Source: Flavobacterium sp. 20NA77.7
Lineage (GTDB): Bacteria; Bacteroidota; Bacteroidia; Flavobacteriales; Flavobacteriaceae
DNA: 64,000 bases
Direction of reading: 5' to 3'
Assembly (NCBI RefSeq): GCF_031326205.1
Contig: NZ_CP133721.1
Coordinates: forward strand, 682,001 to 746,000
Positions 33,101 to 41,473 of the stretch are shown here, in pieces. Position 1 is the first letter of the stretch; the number at the start of each line of letters is the position of its first letter. The position numbers were made by a program, and so were the translations under genes. The notes under the pieces were generated by a model. It saw only the letters and a program-made list of their open reading frames with translations. It made no database searches and was not told where the DNA came from.

Positions 33101-34054
33101 ATGAATTTTTTTAAAAAAATATTTTCATCTGAAAAAAAAGAAACCTTAGATAAAGGATTGGAAATTACTAAAACCACTTTCTTTTCTAAATTAACTAAGG
33201 CGGTAGCTGGAAAATCTAAAGTTGATGATGAAGTTTTAGATAATCTAGAAGAGGTTCTTATTTCTTCAGATGTAGGAGTAGCTACTACATTAAAAATCAT
33301 CGAAAGAATTGAAAAGCGAGTGGCTCAAGATAAATATTTGGGTACAGAAGAACTAAATGAAATACTAAGAGAAGAGATCGCTTCTTTATTAGCAGAAACT
33401 AATACTGGAAATGACTCTGAATTTATTGTGCCGTCAACTACTAAACCGTATGTGATTATGGTTGTAGGTGTAAATGGAGTGGGTAAGACCACCACGATTG
33501 GTAAATTAGCGCATCAATTTAAAAATGCAGGTTATAAGGTTGTATTAGGTGCCGCTGACACATTTAGAGCGGCTGCTATAGATCAATTACAAATTTGGGC
33601 AGATAGAGTAGGCGTGCCTATTGTAAAACAACAAATGGGAAGTGATCCTGCATCTGTTGCTTTTGATACATTACAATCAGCTGTTTCTCAAAATGCTGAT
33701 GTAGTTATTATTGATACGGCAGGAAGGTTGCATAATAAATTAGGTTTAATGAATGAATTGTCTAAAGTAAAACGAGTAATGCAAAAAGTTGTGGAAGACG
33801 CACCACATGACGTATTATTAGTTTTAGATGGTTCAACTGGACAGAATGCATTTGAACAAGCAAAACAATTCACTGCTGCTACAGAAGTTACTAGTTTGGC
33901 TGTTACAAAATTAGATGGTACAGCTAAAGGAGGAGTAGTTATTGGAATATCAGATCAATTTCAGGTTCCAGTAAAATATATTGGAGTAGGAGAAGGGATA
34001 AAAGATTTACAAGTATTTAATAAATTTGAATTTGTTGATTCATTTTTTAACTAA
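33101..34054 (+). CDS. ftsY: SRP receptor GTPase FtsY
   Basis: A 317-residue membrane-associated GTPase that pairs with Ffh (5377) to deliver ribosomes to the translocon. The N domain covers residues 1-110; the short basic N terminus (MNFFKKIFSSEKKETL) probably mediates membrane contact in place of the long acidic A domain of E. coli. G domain: GVNGVGKT (123-130), AADTFRAAAIDQL, DTAGRLHNK, TKLDGTAKGG. Length is normal for Bacteroidetes. A small membrane protein gene follows after 20 bases. Confidence 0.98.
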   Translation: MNFFKKIFSSEKKETLDKGLEITKTTFFSKLTKAVAGKSKVDDEVLDNLEEVLISSDVGVATTLKIIERIEKRVAQDKYLGTEELNEILREEIASLLAETNTGNDSEFIVPSTTKPYVIMVVGVNGVGKTTTIGKLAHQFKNAGYKVVLGAADTFRAAAIDQLQIWADRVGVPIVKQQMGSDPASVAFDTLQSAVSQNADVVIIDTAGRLHNKLGLMNELSKVKRVMQKVVEDAPHDVLLVLDGSTGQNAFEQAKQFTAATEVTSLAVTKLDGTAKGGVVIGISDQFQVPVKYIGVGEGIKDLQVFNKFEFVDSFFN

Positions 34055-34074
34055 CCATATAATAGTATTATACA

Positions 34075-34284
34075 ATGAATTTTTTTAAAAATATGACAAA
34101 CTCAAAACTGTTAATAATAGGAATTATAGCTGCTTTATTAGCTTTTCCTTTTGATTTAGATTTTTTGAGATTTATGAAAAGTGAAAATATCTTTTTAGGG
34201 TTACGTTTAATTTCTTTTGTATTAATTTACTACGTAATCATTAAAGTAATTGAAAATAAAATTAAACCAAAGGCAAAAAAATAA
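34075..34284 (+). CDS. small hypothetical membrane protein
   Basis: A 69-residue protein with two hydrophobic segments (about residues 12-26 and 42-60) separated by a short charged loop, and a basic tail (ENKIKPKAKK). I do not recognise a family. It follows ftsY by 20 bases and ends before a shared terminator, so it is probably co-transcribed with ftsY. Whether it helps FtsY at the membrane is only a guess from position. Confidence 0.65.
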   Translation: MNFFKNMTNSKLLIIGIIAALLAFPFDLDFLRFMKSENIFLGLRLISFVLIYYVIIKVIENKIKPKAKK

Positions 34285-34300
34285 ATTTAATTTTACATAT

Positions 34301-34332
34301 AAAAAAAACCAGATGATTCATCTGGTTTTTTT
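34301..34332. terminator. bidirectional terminator between ftsY unit and rny
   Basis: AAAACCAGATGA and TCATCTGGTTTT flank a single central base with A and T tracts on both sides (34301-34332); it serves both converging units. Confidence 0.9.
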
Positions 34333-34353
34333 GTTTTATTTAATAACTCTTTT

Positions 34354-35913
34354 TTACTTGGCAATATTTACTACACGCGTTTCTCTAATTACTGTAACTT
34401 TAACTTGACCTGGATAAGTCATTTCGGTTTGAATTTTGTGTGAAATATCAAAAGAAAGGCTCGCTGCCATTTCATCGCTTACTTTTTCACTTTCTACAAG
34501 GACACGTAGTTCTCTACCAGCTTGAATAGCATACGCATTTTTCACTCCTTGGAACCCATAAGCAATTTCTTCTAAGTCTTTTAAACGTTGTATGTAAGAA
34601 TCTAAGACCTGTCTTCTTGCGCCTGGTCTTGCTCCAGAGATAGCATCACAAACTTGAATAATAGGAGAAATTAAATATTTCATTTCAATTTCGTCGTGGT
34701 GAGCTCCAATAGCGTTACATACTTCTTCTTTTTCACCATATTTTTCTGCCCATTGCATCCCTAAAATAGCATGTGGTAATTCACTTTCTGTTTCAGGCAC
34801 TTTACCAATATCGTGTAATAAACCTGCTCTCTTTGCAAGTTTTACATTTAAGCCTAGTTCAGCGGCCATTAAACCACAAAGTTTAGCCACTTCTCTTGAG
34901 TGTTGAAGTAAGTTTTGACCATAAGAAGAACGGTACTTCATTCTTCCTACTATTTTTATTAATTCAGGGTGTAATCCGTGAATTCCTAAATCAATAACGG
35001 TTCGTTTACCTACTTCTATAATTTCTTCTTCAATTTGTTTTTGCGTTTTAGCAACAACTTCTTCAATTCGCGCTGGGTGAATACGTCCATCGGTTACTAA
35101 TTTATGAAGTGCTAAACGAGCAATTTCTCTTCTAACTGGATCAAAACAAGAAAGAATAATAGCTTCAGGAGTATCATCAACAATAATTTCTACACCTGTG
35201 GCTGCTTCTAAAGCTCTAATGTTTCTACCTTCTCTACCAATAATTCTCCCTTTTACATCGTCAGATTCTATATTGAATACAGAAACACAATTTTCTATTG
35301 CCTCTTCTGTTCCTACACGTTGAATCGTATTAATGATAATTTTTTTGGCTTCTTGTTGTGCAGTAAGTTTGGCTTCTTCAATAGTTTCTTGAATATGAGC
35401 CATTGCTTCTGTTTTAGCTTCCGCTTTTAAGCTTTCAATAAGTTGATTTTTTGCATCTTCAGCCGATAAACCAGAGATAGTCTCTAATTGCTCTACTTGA
35501 CTTTTATGTAATTTTTCAACTTCTTGTGTTTTCTTTTCGTAGAATTCAACTTTAGTGTTATATTCTTCAATTTTTTCTTCTAAATCGTCATTGACTTTTT
35601 TAGTTTTTGCCAATTCATTGGAAATTTGAGACTCTTTGTCTCTTGTTCTCTTTTCTGCTTCTGCAATACGTTTGTCTTTAGCTAAAATCTCTTTTTCATG
35701 TTCAGATTTTAGTTCTAAAAATTTTTCTTTTGCCTGAAGCAATTTGTCTTTTTTAATTGTTTCTGCCTCTGTTTTGGCATCTTTTAATATAGAAGCGGCC
35801 TCTTTTTTTGCATTTTTTATTAAATTTGAGACATTGCTTTTTTCTAAAAATTTAGCAACTCCAAATCCACCTGCAATTCCGGCGACGATACATAAAATAA
35901 TTGTTAGTGTCAT
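34354..35913 (-). CDS. rny: ribonuclease Y
   Basis: A 519-residue membrane-anchored endoribonuclease that initiates mRNA decay. Residues 1-20 form the N-terminal transmembrane helix ([19 protein letters not shown]). A long coiled coil runs to about 200. The KH domain carries [15 protein letters not shown], and the HD domain carries [20 protein letters not shown] and GAHHDE. Length matches Firmicute and Bacteroidetes orthologues (about 520). A 6S-like RNA gene lies directly upstream on the same strand, then zapA. Confidence 0.97.
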   Translation of the reverse strand: MTLTIILCIVAGIAGGFGVAKFLEKSNVSNLIKNAKKEAASILKDAKTEAETIKKDKLLQAKEKFLELKSEHEKEILAKDKRIAEAEKRTRDKESQISNELAKTKKVNDDLEEKIEEYNTKVEFYEKKTQEVEKLHKSQVEQLETISGLSAEDAKNQLIESLKAEAKTEAMAHIQETIEEAKLTAQQEAKKIIINTIQRVGTEEAIENCVSVFNIESDDVKGRIIGREGRNIRALEAATGVEIIVDDTPEAIILSCFDPVRREIARLALHKLVTDGRIHPARIEEVVAKTQKQIEEEIIEVGKRTVIDLGIHGLHPELIKIVGRMKYRSSYGQNLLQHSREVAKLCGLMAAELGLNVKLAKRAGLLHDIGKVPETESELPHAILGMQWAEKYGEKEEVCNAIGAHHDEIEMKYLISPIIQVCDAISGARPGARRQVLDSYIQRLKDLEEIAYGFQGVKNAYAIQAGRELRVLVESEKVSDEMAASLSFDISHKIQTEMTYPGQVKVTVIRETRVVNIAK

Positions 35914-35931
35914 AATTTAATTGTTATATAT

Positions 35932-36091
35932 AAAAAAAGCCTACATTAGGAGTTTGAATAAACTCGTAAAAACAGGATTTGAGCTAGCGCATTGTTCAAG
36001 GATTTCCGCAAGGGAACATGCTTTAGTAATGCAGATTTACTCACTTTAATAGTTAGTGTTGAGTTTATCAAAATTATACTAATGTAGGCAG
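35932..36091 (-). ncRNA. ssrS: 6S RNA-like gene
   Basis: The gap between zapA and rny folds as one long rod on the minus strand. The terminal stem is GCCTACATTAG (36089-36079) with CTAATGTAGGC (35949-35939), followed by seven Ts at 35938-35932 that would terminate transcription. Inside are a GATAAACTC segment near the 5' arm, a GAGTTT hairpin near the 3' arm, and a large central region with a GTTCCCTTGCGGAAAT hairpin. That layout, size (about 155-160 nt) and location next to zapA (as ssrS in enterobacteria) fit 6S RNA, which binds the housekeeping RNA polymerase as an open-promoter mimic. There is no open frame here. Confidence 0.75.
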
Positions 36092-36127
36092 TATCTTTAG
36101 TTTATTTTTAAGAACGTATTTCTTTAT

Positions 36128-36418
36128 TTATTTTAAGAAACTTTCGATTTTATCGTCTAATTTTTTTAATCGTTCAAAAGCATCGTCCAAATCTGTACTT
36201 TTATCTATTTGCTTTTGTTCAATTTGAGAAGCAAATTGTAAGGCGCACATGGCTAATACATCTTGCTTATCTCTTACGGCATAGCTTTCTTCAAATTTAC
36301 GTATCGTAGCATCAATTTTTTTTGAAGCGGTACGTAACCCTTCTTCTTGTGAGGTTTCCACTGTTAATGGATACACCCTGTCTGCAATCGATATTTTAAT
36401 TTTTAACTTTTCTGTCAT
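36128..36418 (-). CDS. zapA: cell division protein ZapA
   Basis: A 96-residue protein with the ZapA beginning (KLKIKISIADRVYPLTVE) and the helical tail (DVLAMCALQFASQIEQKQID ... LDDKIESFLK). It binds and bundles FtsZ at the Z-ring. It starts one base after the upstream coiled-coil gene stops, so they form an operon, and the 6S-like RNA follows it. Confidence 0.93.
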   Translation of the reverse strand: MTEKLKIKISIADRVYPLTVETSQEEGLRTASKKIDATIRKFEESYAVRDKQDVLAMCALQFASQIEQKQIDKSTDLDDAFERLKKLDDKIESFLK

Positions 36419-36419
36419 T

Positions 36420-36710
36420 TTATTCAGAAAGTTGTGCTATACAATAATCAATCTCTCTAATTAGAGCGTTTATTTTCAGCTTGGTTTCTCGTTTATATTC
36501 TTCACTGCCTAGAAGAGAATTGGTAATTTTTAAGCTTTCAAGCTCTTGTTCTAATGTGCGAATAGTTTTTTGTTTCTCTTGCATCATCTCTTTTACAGCA
36601 TTGACCTCTTGGGTTAAATCTTGATTTAACTTCTCTAAATTCTCCAATTTTTTTGATAATTTGAAGAATTTAACTTCAAGAGAATCAATTACTTTTGATA
36701 ATTCACTCAT
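36420..36710 (-). CDS. ZapB-like coiled-coil protein
   Basis: About 96 residues, almost wholly coiled coil (heptads from LEVKFFKLSKKLENLEKLNQDLTQ to LEQELESLKIT), with a short conserved C-terminal segment (KLKINALIREIDYCIAQLSE). Its place directly before zapA and its character suggest a division accessory protein analogous to ZapB; function is inferred. I place the start at 36710 (MSELSKVID); an ATG three codons upstream at 36719 is also possible. The -7 element TAAATTTG lies at 36739-36746. Confidence 0.8.
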   Translation of the reverse strand: MSELSKVIDSLEVKFFKLSKKLENLEKLNQDLTQEVNAVKEMMQEKQKTIRTLEQELESLKITNSLLGSEEYKRETKLKINALIREIDYCIAQLSE

Positions 36711-36738
36711 TACTACCAAATTTCTTTTCTTGATTTTA

Positions 36739-36746
36739 CAAATTTA
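36739..36746 (-). promoter_or_regulatory. -7 promoter element of the zapB-like/zapA unit (TAAATTTG)
   Basis: Plus strand CAAATTTA, 29 bases upstream of the ATG at 36710. Confidence 0.5.
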
Positions 36747-36817
36747 GAATTACTAATTTAAAATTCAATGTTTTTTTAGAAAAATTTACATCTTTTTTTT
36801 AAATAAGTACTAAATGT

Positions 36818-37858
36818 TTAGTAATCAGCAGTATGTTTGCTTTTTATAAAGTCTACAATTAGGGTCGCTATTAATTTTCCTGTTAAATGATTGTTGTTAG
36901 AATGGTCTAAATCTGGTGCTCCTTCACAAATATGAAAATAACTTGCTTGTTCTTCTTTGCCAAAGAAATGAATGAAATGTCGGGCTTTTTCTATGCTAAA
37001 CCCGCTTAATGTCATAGCACTACTGTAAATACCTGGCAACGCATCCAGATCTAATTCTATTCCAAAAGGTGTATCATTTATGAATTTTAAAGCGCTACTT
37101 AATTCTGAGGTAAAACTCTTTTCTTTTCTAACAGCAATTTCTTCGTAGGTGTTGTATTTTATGCGTTCGGTTATAGATTTAATTGTATTGAAAACGCTTT
37201 TTGAAACAAAATTTTCATGTAGTCCAAAAATGAAATATTTTTTTAAAAATCCATCTTCAAAGGCGTAAGTAAAACCATTTCCGCTATGTCTACCTTCCAT
37301 AATTCTAAAATCAGTATGGGCATCAAAATTTATAGCATTAATAGGTTTTCCTTTGGCTAATGCTAATCCTTTGATATTGCCATAGGCATTGTTGTGACCG
37401 CCGCCAATAATTATTGGAATTTTTCCAGCTTTTACTACTAAGCAAATTAAATGAGAAACTTCTTTATCTATTCGCTCTACGAGTTGAAAAAGTTGTTTTC
37501 GTTCTTCTTTATTACTTGTACTTAGTTTTGAAGCAATAGCCATTTCTTCTGAAAAATCTAATTCGCCTAATGCAATTAGTTCGCTTCCTTTGCAAAATTT
37601 ATTATGCTGGAAGTTTACTAAGCTTTTTAGTGCACTACTAAATGCTGAAGCTGTTCCAATTCGGCCTAAATTTGCTTTTACACCGATATCTTCGGGCAGA
37701 CCTATTAGGGCAAATTTTGCTTCACAATTTTTTAAAGATTCAAAAATATCTTCATCCTTAGGTAATGTAATTATTTTTTCGCCAAATTTTACTTCACCGC
37801 TTCTGTGTTGGGTAATTTTAGCTAAATCAGTGCTACTAAATAGTTTTAATTTTTCCAT
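36818..37858 (-). CDS. formimidoylglutamase, arginase/ureohydrolase family
   Basis: A 346-residue enzyme of the ureohydrolase fold. Binuclear manganese ligands are seen in IIGGGHNNAYGN, INFDAHTDFR and IELDLDALPG. In Bacteroidetes this form is annotated as formimidoylglutamase (histidine degradation, releasing formamide from formiminoglutamate). No other hut genes are adjacent, and a few family members have other guanidino substrates, so the exact substrate is moderately certain. TATATTTG lies at 37881-37888 upstream on the minus strand. Confidence 0.82.
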   Translation of the reverse strand: MEKLKLFSSTDLAKITQHRSGEVKFGEKIITLPKDEDIFESLKNCEAKFALIGLPEDIGVKANLGRIGTASAFSSALKSLVNFQHNKFCKGSELIALGELDFSEEMAIASKLSTSNKEERKQLFQLVERIDKEVSHLICLVVKAGKIPIIIGGGHNNAYGNIKGLALAKGKPINAINFDAHTDFRIMEGRHSGNGFTYAFEDGFLKKYFIFGLHENFVSKSVFNTIKSITERIKYNTYEEIAVRKEKSFTSELSSALKFINDTPFGIELDLDALPGIYSSAMTLSGFSIEKARHFIHFFGKEEQASYFHICEGAPDLDHSNNNHLTGKLIATLIVDFIKSKHTADY

Positions 37859-37880
37859 AGGAGAATGTTAAATCTGTTGA

Positions 37881-37888
37881 CAAATATA
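37881..37888 (-). promoter_or_regulatory. -7 promoter element of formimidoylglutamase (TATATTTG)
   Basis: Plus strand CAAATATA, 23 bases before the minus-strand ATG at 37858. Confidence 0.5.
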
Positions 37889-37939
37889 CTATTTCAATAA
37901 AGAATACGTTTATATTAGTAGTAAATTTAAAATTAATTT

Positions 37940-37947
37940 TATTTTTG
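37940..37947 (+). promoter_or_regulatory. -7 promoter element (TATTTTTG)
   Basis: Perfect TAnnTTTG 26 bases before the ATG at 37974. Confidence 0.55.
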
Positions 37948-37973
37948 CAATTAACACAATCAAATCTAAAAAA

Positions 37974-38861
37974 ATGAATCTATCACAATCAAATTCTAGA
38001 AACTCTGGGTTGAAAGCTATCATAGTTATTCTACTTTTATTATTGTTAGGTAGCTTGGCTTATACGTATAAGTTGCAAACAGAAACTACAGAAGCAACTA
38101 CTAAGTTAACTTCTGATAAAGAAAAATTACAAGCTGAGTTAGAAGCTAAAATTGCAGAATATAACACCGCTATTGCCGATAATACGGCCTTGAAAGGGGA
38201 ATTAGAAGAAGAGCAAGCAAAAATGGTTGAATTGTTAGAGAAATTAAAAAAATCTGAAGGAGATGCATCGTCATTAGCTAAATTTAGAGTTCAATTTTCA
38301 CAATTAAAACGTGATATGAACAATTTAGTTGCAGAAAACAATTCTTTAAAAGAACGAAATACGAAGCTTTCAAAAGATTTAGACAGTACATCTACTGAAT
38401 TAAATGTTGCTAAAACGTTAAATGATACATTAAAGAACAGTAATAGTAAATTAGCTAAAACAATTGAAAAAGGACAAAAATTAGCTTTATTAAATTTACA
38501 AATGCTGGCCGTTAAGCAAAAAAGCTCTGGAAAACAAATACCTACCGATAAAGCAAGTAAAGCAGATGTGCTAAAAGTAAGCTTTTCCATTGCTGAAAAT
38601 CAAATTGCTAAAAAAGGAGATAGAACCTTTTACGTACAAATAATTGACAGTAAAAGTAATGTGTTAGGGGATAAAAAAGGTGAAAATTTGAATGGAAATT
38701 TCTTATCCTATAGTTTTTTAAAAACGATTAAGTATGAAAATAAAACTACTCAAATTCAAGAGGATTTACCTGTTAAGAATTTGAAAGAAGGTACGTTTTT
38801 TGTAAATGTATTTGATAAAGAAGGAAATGTAGTAGTTAAATCTTCATTTGATTTAAAATAA
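37974..38861 (+). CDS. membrane-anchored coiled-coil protein of unknown function
   Basis: 295 residues: a short cytoplasmic tail, one strong transmembrane helix (about 14-32, LKAIIVILLLLLLGSLAY), a long coiled coil (about 35-165), and a C-terminal globular domain of about 100 residues with beta-strand character (VLKVSFSIAENQIAKKGDRTFYVQIID ... GTFFVNVFDKEGNVVVKSSFDLK). Similar proteins are widespread in flavobacteria and are sometimes mislabelled as chromosome partitioning protein because of the coiled coil. I infer an envelope-spanning structural or tethering role but no specific function. It has its own promoter element and terminator. Confidence 0.8.
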   Translation: MNLSQSNSRNSGLKAIIVILLLLLLGSLAYTYKLQTETTEATTKLTSDKEKLQAELEAKIAEYNTAIADNTALKGELEEEQAKMVELLEKLKKSEGDASSLAKFRVQFSQLKRDMNNLVAENNSLKERNTKLSKDLDSTSTELNVAKTLNDTLKNSNSKLAKTIEKGQKLALLNLQMLAVKQKSSGKQIPTDKASKADVLKVSFSIAENQIAKKGDRTFYVQIIDSKSNVLGDKKGENLNGNFLSYSFLKTIKYENKTTQIQEDLPVKNLKEGTFFVNVFDKEGNVVVKSSFDLK

Positions 38862-38880
38862 TTTCCTTGGAATAACCTAT

Positions 38881-38911
38881 AAAAAAAGGGAGCAATTTGC
38901 TCCCTTTTTTT
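38881..38911. terminator. bidirectional terminator
   Basis: AAAAAAAGGGAGCA, ATT loop, TGCTCCCTTTTTTT (38881-38911); it lies between the coiled-coil gene and the converging sod gene and reaches the sod stop codon. Confidence 0.93.
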
Positions 38912-39689
38912 ATTCTGTTTTTGGTTTAATCTCATTAAACTTTTCATTCACTTTTTTCCAGTTGATGACATTGTAAAAAGCCTCAATGTAGTCTTTACGT
39001 TTATTTTGATATTTTAAGTAATATGCATGTTCCCATACATCTAATGCTAGTATTGGTTTTCCTTTTTGTTCGGCATTCGGCATTAATGGATTATCTTGGT
39101 TAGTAGTTGTTGTAATTGCTAATTTACCATTCGTGTCAACAATTAACCAAACCCACCCTGAGCCAAAAATTTTGTTTGCCTTTTCTGAAAATTGTTTTTT
39201 AAACTCATCAAATGAACCAAAATCTAAAGTGATTTTTTCTGCTATTTCATCAGTTGGTTCGGTAGCATTTTGACCTAAAATTTCAAAAAATAAATTATGG
39301 TTATAATATCCTCCGCCGTTATTTCTTACGTCTGAATTTTTAGGATCTAATTTTGCTAGAATTTCTTCAATGTTTTTATTTTCTAATTCAGTCCCTTTTA
39401 CGGCAGCATTTAATTTGTTGCAATAATTTACATGGTGTTTCGAATAGTGAATTTCCATTGTTTTAGCATCGATGAAAGGTTCTAGTGCATTGTAAGCATA
39501 AGGTAGTGGAATCATTTGAAATGGGCCATCTGGATCTTCAGCTTTTACATCATCTGGGTCTCCAACTTGTTGTGAGACTGCTTTTTCTGGTTCGGGAATG
39601 GTTACTTCTACCAAGTCTTTATCTTTTTTGCAACCCCCAAAGGATAATAGAGATAAAAACAATATTCCTGTTTTTAGTATGTTTTTCAT
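38910..39689 (-). CDS. lipid-anchored superoxide dismutase (Mn-type signature)
   Basis: A 259-residue protein: signal peptide and lipobox (LLSFGGC, Cys20), a linker of about 40 residues rich in Glu, Asp and Pro, then a complete Fe/Mn SOD domain. Ligands are His81 (MEIHYSKHH), His131 (YYNHNLFF), Asp217 and His221 (DVWEHAYYLKY). The GGGYYNH and NQDNPLM wording is of the Mn/cambialistic kind. Most bacterial SODs of this family are cytoplasmic, so the lipoprotein form is unusual; it should protect the periplasm or outer surface. A normal cytosolic SOD is probably elsewhere in the genome. TAATTTTG lies at 39714-39721 upstream. Confidence 0.92.
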   Translation of the reverse strand: MKNILKTGILFLSLLSFGGCKKDKDLVEVTIPEPEKAVSQQVGDPDDVKAEDPDGPFQMIPLPYAYNALEPFIDAKTMEIHYSKHHVNYCNKLNAAVKGTELENKNIEEILAKLDPKNSDVRNNGGGYYNHNLFFEILGQNATEPTDEIAEKITLDFGSFDEFKKQFSEKANKIFGSGWVWLIVDTNGKLAITTTTNQDNPLMPNAEQKGKPILALDVWEHAYYLKYQNKRKDYIEAFYNVINWKKVNEKFNEIKPKTE

Positions 39690-39713
39690 TTTAAGTAGTA
39701 TTTAGATTCTTTA

Positions 39714-39721
39714 CAAAATTA
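39714..39721 (-). promoter_or_regulatory. -7 promoter element of the lipoprotein SOD (TAATTTTG)
   Basis: Plus strand CAAAATTA, 25 bases before the minus-strand ATG at 39689. Confidence 0.5.
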
Positions 39722-39735
39722 AAAAAAGATATACA

Positions 39736-40017
39736 TTACTGTCTATCTTTTAACAATTGATTTATAATTTCAATGTATTTTTCTTTTGCTTCGTCAGGAG
39801 AAATGTGTTTGACTTGCATCCATGCATTTATTTTAAATGCATTTCTTAAGTCATTTGGTTCTAAACCGTAATGTGAATGTGTTATAGTTTCTGAAAGCCC
39901 TTGCTTGTAATAGCCATATAATACCAATTGAATGTCTTGAGGAACACTCTCTTTTGGTATTTTATTAGCATTTTCCAATGCTTCGTGGAATAATTCGTCT
40001 AATGTTTTTTTTGACAT
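39736..40017 (-). CDS. acyl-CoA-binding protein
   Basis: A 93-residue four-helix protein with ACBP landmarks: DELFHEALENANKIP, then LVLYGYYKQGLSE (the ligand Tyr/Lys region), INAWMQVKHISPDEAKEKYIEIINQL. It buffers and delivers long-chain acyl-CoA in the cytoplasm. It is uncommon in bacteria but regular in Bacteroidetes. The start overlaps the psd stop by one base (TAATG), so it is translationally coupled to phospholipid synthesis, which fits its role. Confidence 0.9.
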   Translation of the reverse strand: MSKKTLDELFHEALENANKIPKESVPQDIQLVLYGYYKQGLSETITHSHYGLEPNDLRNAFKINAWMQVKHISPDEAKEKYIEIINQLLKDRQ

Positions 40018-40676
40018 TAAGATAATTTTGATATGATAGTTTTATTTCCAATGGCTTTATCACCTAATTTTACTTCTATTGGAGTGCCAATGGGTAAATA
40101 TAAATCTACTCTTGAACCAAATTTGATAAAACCTGCGTCTTGACCTTGTACTACGCGCATTCCTTCTTGGGCATAATTAACAATTCTACGTGCTAATGCC
40201 CCAGCAATTTGTCTATATAGAATTTCACCATATATTCTGTTGTCAATAACTACTGTCGTTCTTTCGTTTTCTTCGCTGGCTTTTGGATGCCAAGCAACCA
40301 AATATTTTCCTGGATGATATTTACTGTATTTAACTATTCCATTTGCAGCATATCTAGTAACATGTACGTTTATTGGAGACATAAATATAGAAACCATTAA
40401 GCGCTTGTCTTTAAAATATTCTGGTTCATATACTTCTTCAATAACTACAACTTTACCGTCAACGGGTGCCAAGATGTGCTTGTCACTATTGTCTGCTTTC
40501 CTTACTGGGTTTCTAAAAAATTGTAATATCAAGATTAAAAAAGCTACAATTATAAGTTGGAAAATTTTACATAATACGGGATAGGTATCATTTAAAAAAT
40601 AATCAAGTATAAAAATACTGCCTGTTGAGAAAAACGTTGAAAATAAGATTATTTTAGCTCCTTCTTTATGAAACAT
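40017..40676 (-). CDS. psd: phosphatidylserine decarboxylase proenzyme
   Basis: A 219-residue short-type decarboxylase making phosphatidylethanolamine at the inner membrane. Hydrophobic helices lie near residues 10-50, followed by the catalytic body (ILAPVDGKVVVIEEV, FMSPINVHVTRYAANG, YHPGKYLVAWHPKASEENERT). The autocleavage site is FIKFGSRVDLYLP, where the Ser becomes the pyruvoyl group. It overlaps cdsA by 11 bases. Confidence 0.95.
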   Translation of the reverse strand: MFHKEGAKIILFSTFFSTGSIFILDYFLNDTYPVLCKIFQLIIVAFLILILQFFRNPVRKADNSDKHILAPVDGKVVVIEEVYEPEYFKDKRLMVSIFMSPINVHVTRYAANGIVKYSKYHPGKYLVAWHPKASEENERTTVVIDNRIYGEILYRQIAGALARRIVNYAQEGMRVVQGQDAGFIKFGSRVDLYLPIGTPIEVKLGDKAIGNKTIISKLS

Positions 40677-41472
40677 AGTAAAAATAAATTAAATAAAATA
40701 AATATATAAAAGGTGTAACAAAAATTACACTATCTAATCGATCTAAAATGCCGCCATGGCCAGGCATAATGTTTCCACTATCTTTAATTCCAGCTTCTCT
40801 TTTGAATTTAGATTCTACTAAATCACCAATAGTACCTAATGAAGCAACTAATAGAGCTGTAATAAGCCACAAAGTTACACTAAAAAAAGTAAAATAATAA
40901 CTAATTATGATTCCCGCTAAAAGAGTGAATAATAGTCCACCAATAAAGCCTTCTATCGTTTTTTTTGGTGAAACACGTTCTAATAGTTTTGTTTTACCCC
41001 ACGTTTTCCCAACTAGATAAGCAAAAGTGTCATTGCACCAAATTAGAATAAATATGGAAATAACAATTTTGTATTCTGCAGGACTTTTGAAATTAGGAAG
41101 AAGAAGTAATAATATAAAAGGAAGCGTTATGTATAAAAATAAGTGACTATATGTTTTATGGTTTTGCGTAAAGGACTTGTTTTTAAATAAATTAGTAATT
41201 AACAGTAAATTATACAAAAAGCACCCAATACTTATATATGTAAATTGGATAGGAGAGGGAGGCGCTATAAAAACAGCTAAGGCTAATAAGGTGCCTAAGC
41301 CTATAAATATATAAGGGTATTTATAATTTGTCATTTTTGAAAATTCAAAAATACTCAAACACATAAAAATAGTAAAAATGATATAAAAACTAACTGACGA
41401 AAAAAGTGTGCAAAAAACTAATAGAGCTACATAAACAGCTCCTGACAGGGTTCGAGTTAAAGTTTCATTCAT
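40666..41472 (-). CDS. cdsA: phosphatidate cytidylyltransferase
   Basis: A 268-residue inner-membrane enzyme that makes CDP-diacylglycerol, the precursor for phospholipids. Eight or so hydrophobic helices are visible, and the C-terminal signature (GDLVESKFKREAGIKDSGNI, then PGHGGILDRLDS) is complete. It starts one base after the LUD gene stops and overlaps psd by 11 bases, so LUD-cdsA-psd-ACBP is one operon. Confidence 0.96.
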   Translation of the reverse strand: MNETLTRTLSGAVYVALLVFCTLFSSVSFYIIFTIFMCLSIFEFSKMTNYKYPYIFIGLGTLLALAVFIAPPSPIQFTYISIGCFLYNLLLITNLFKNKSFTQNHKTYSHLFLYITLPFILLLLLPNFKSPAEYKIVISIFILIWCNDTFAYLVGKTWGKTKLLERVSPKKTIEGFIGGLLFTLLAGIIISYYFTFFSVTLWLITALLVASLGTIGDLVESKFKREAGIKDSGNIMPGHGGILDRLDSVIFVTPFIYLFYLIYFYYVS

Positions 41473-41473
41473 T

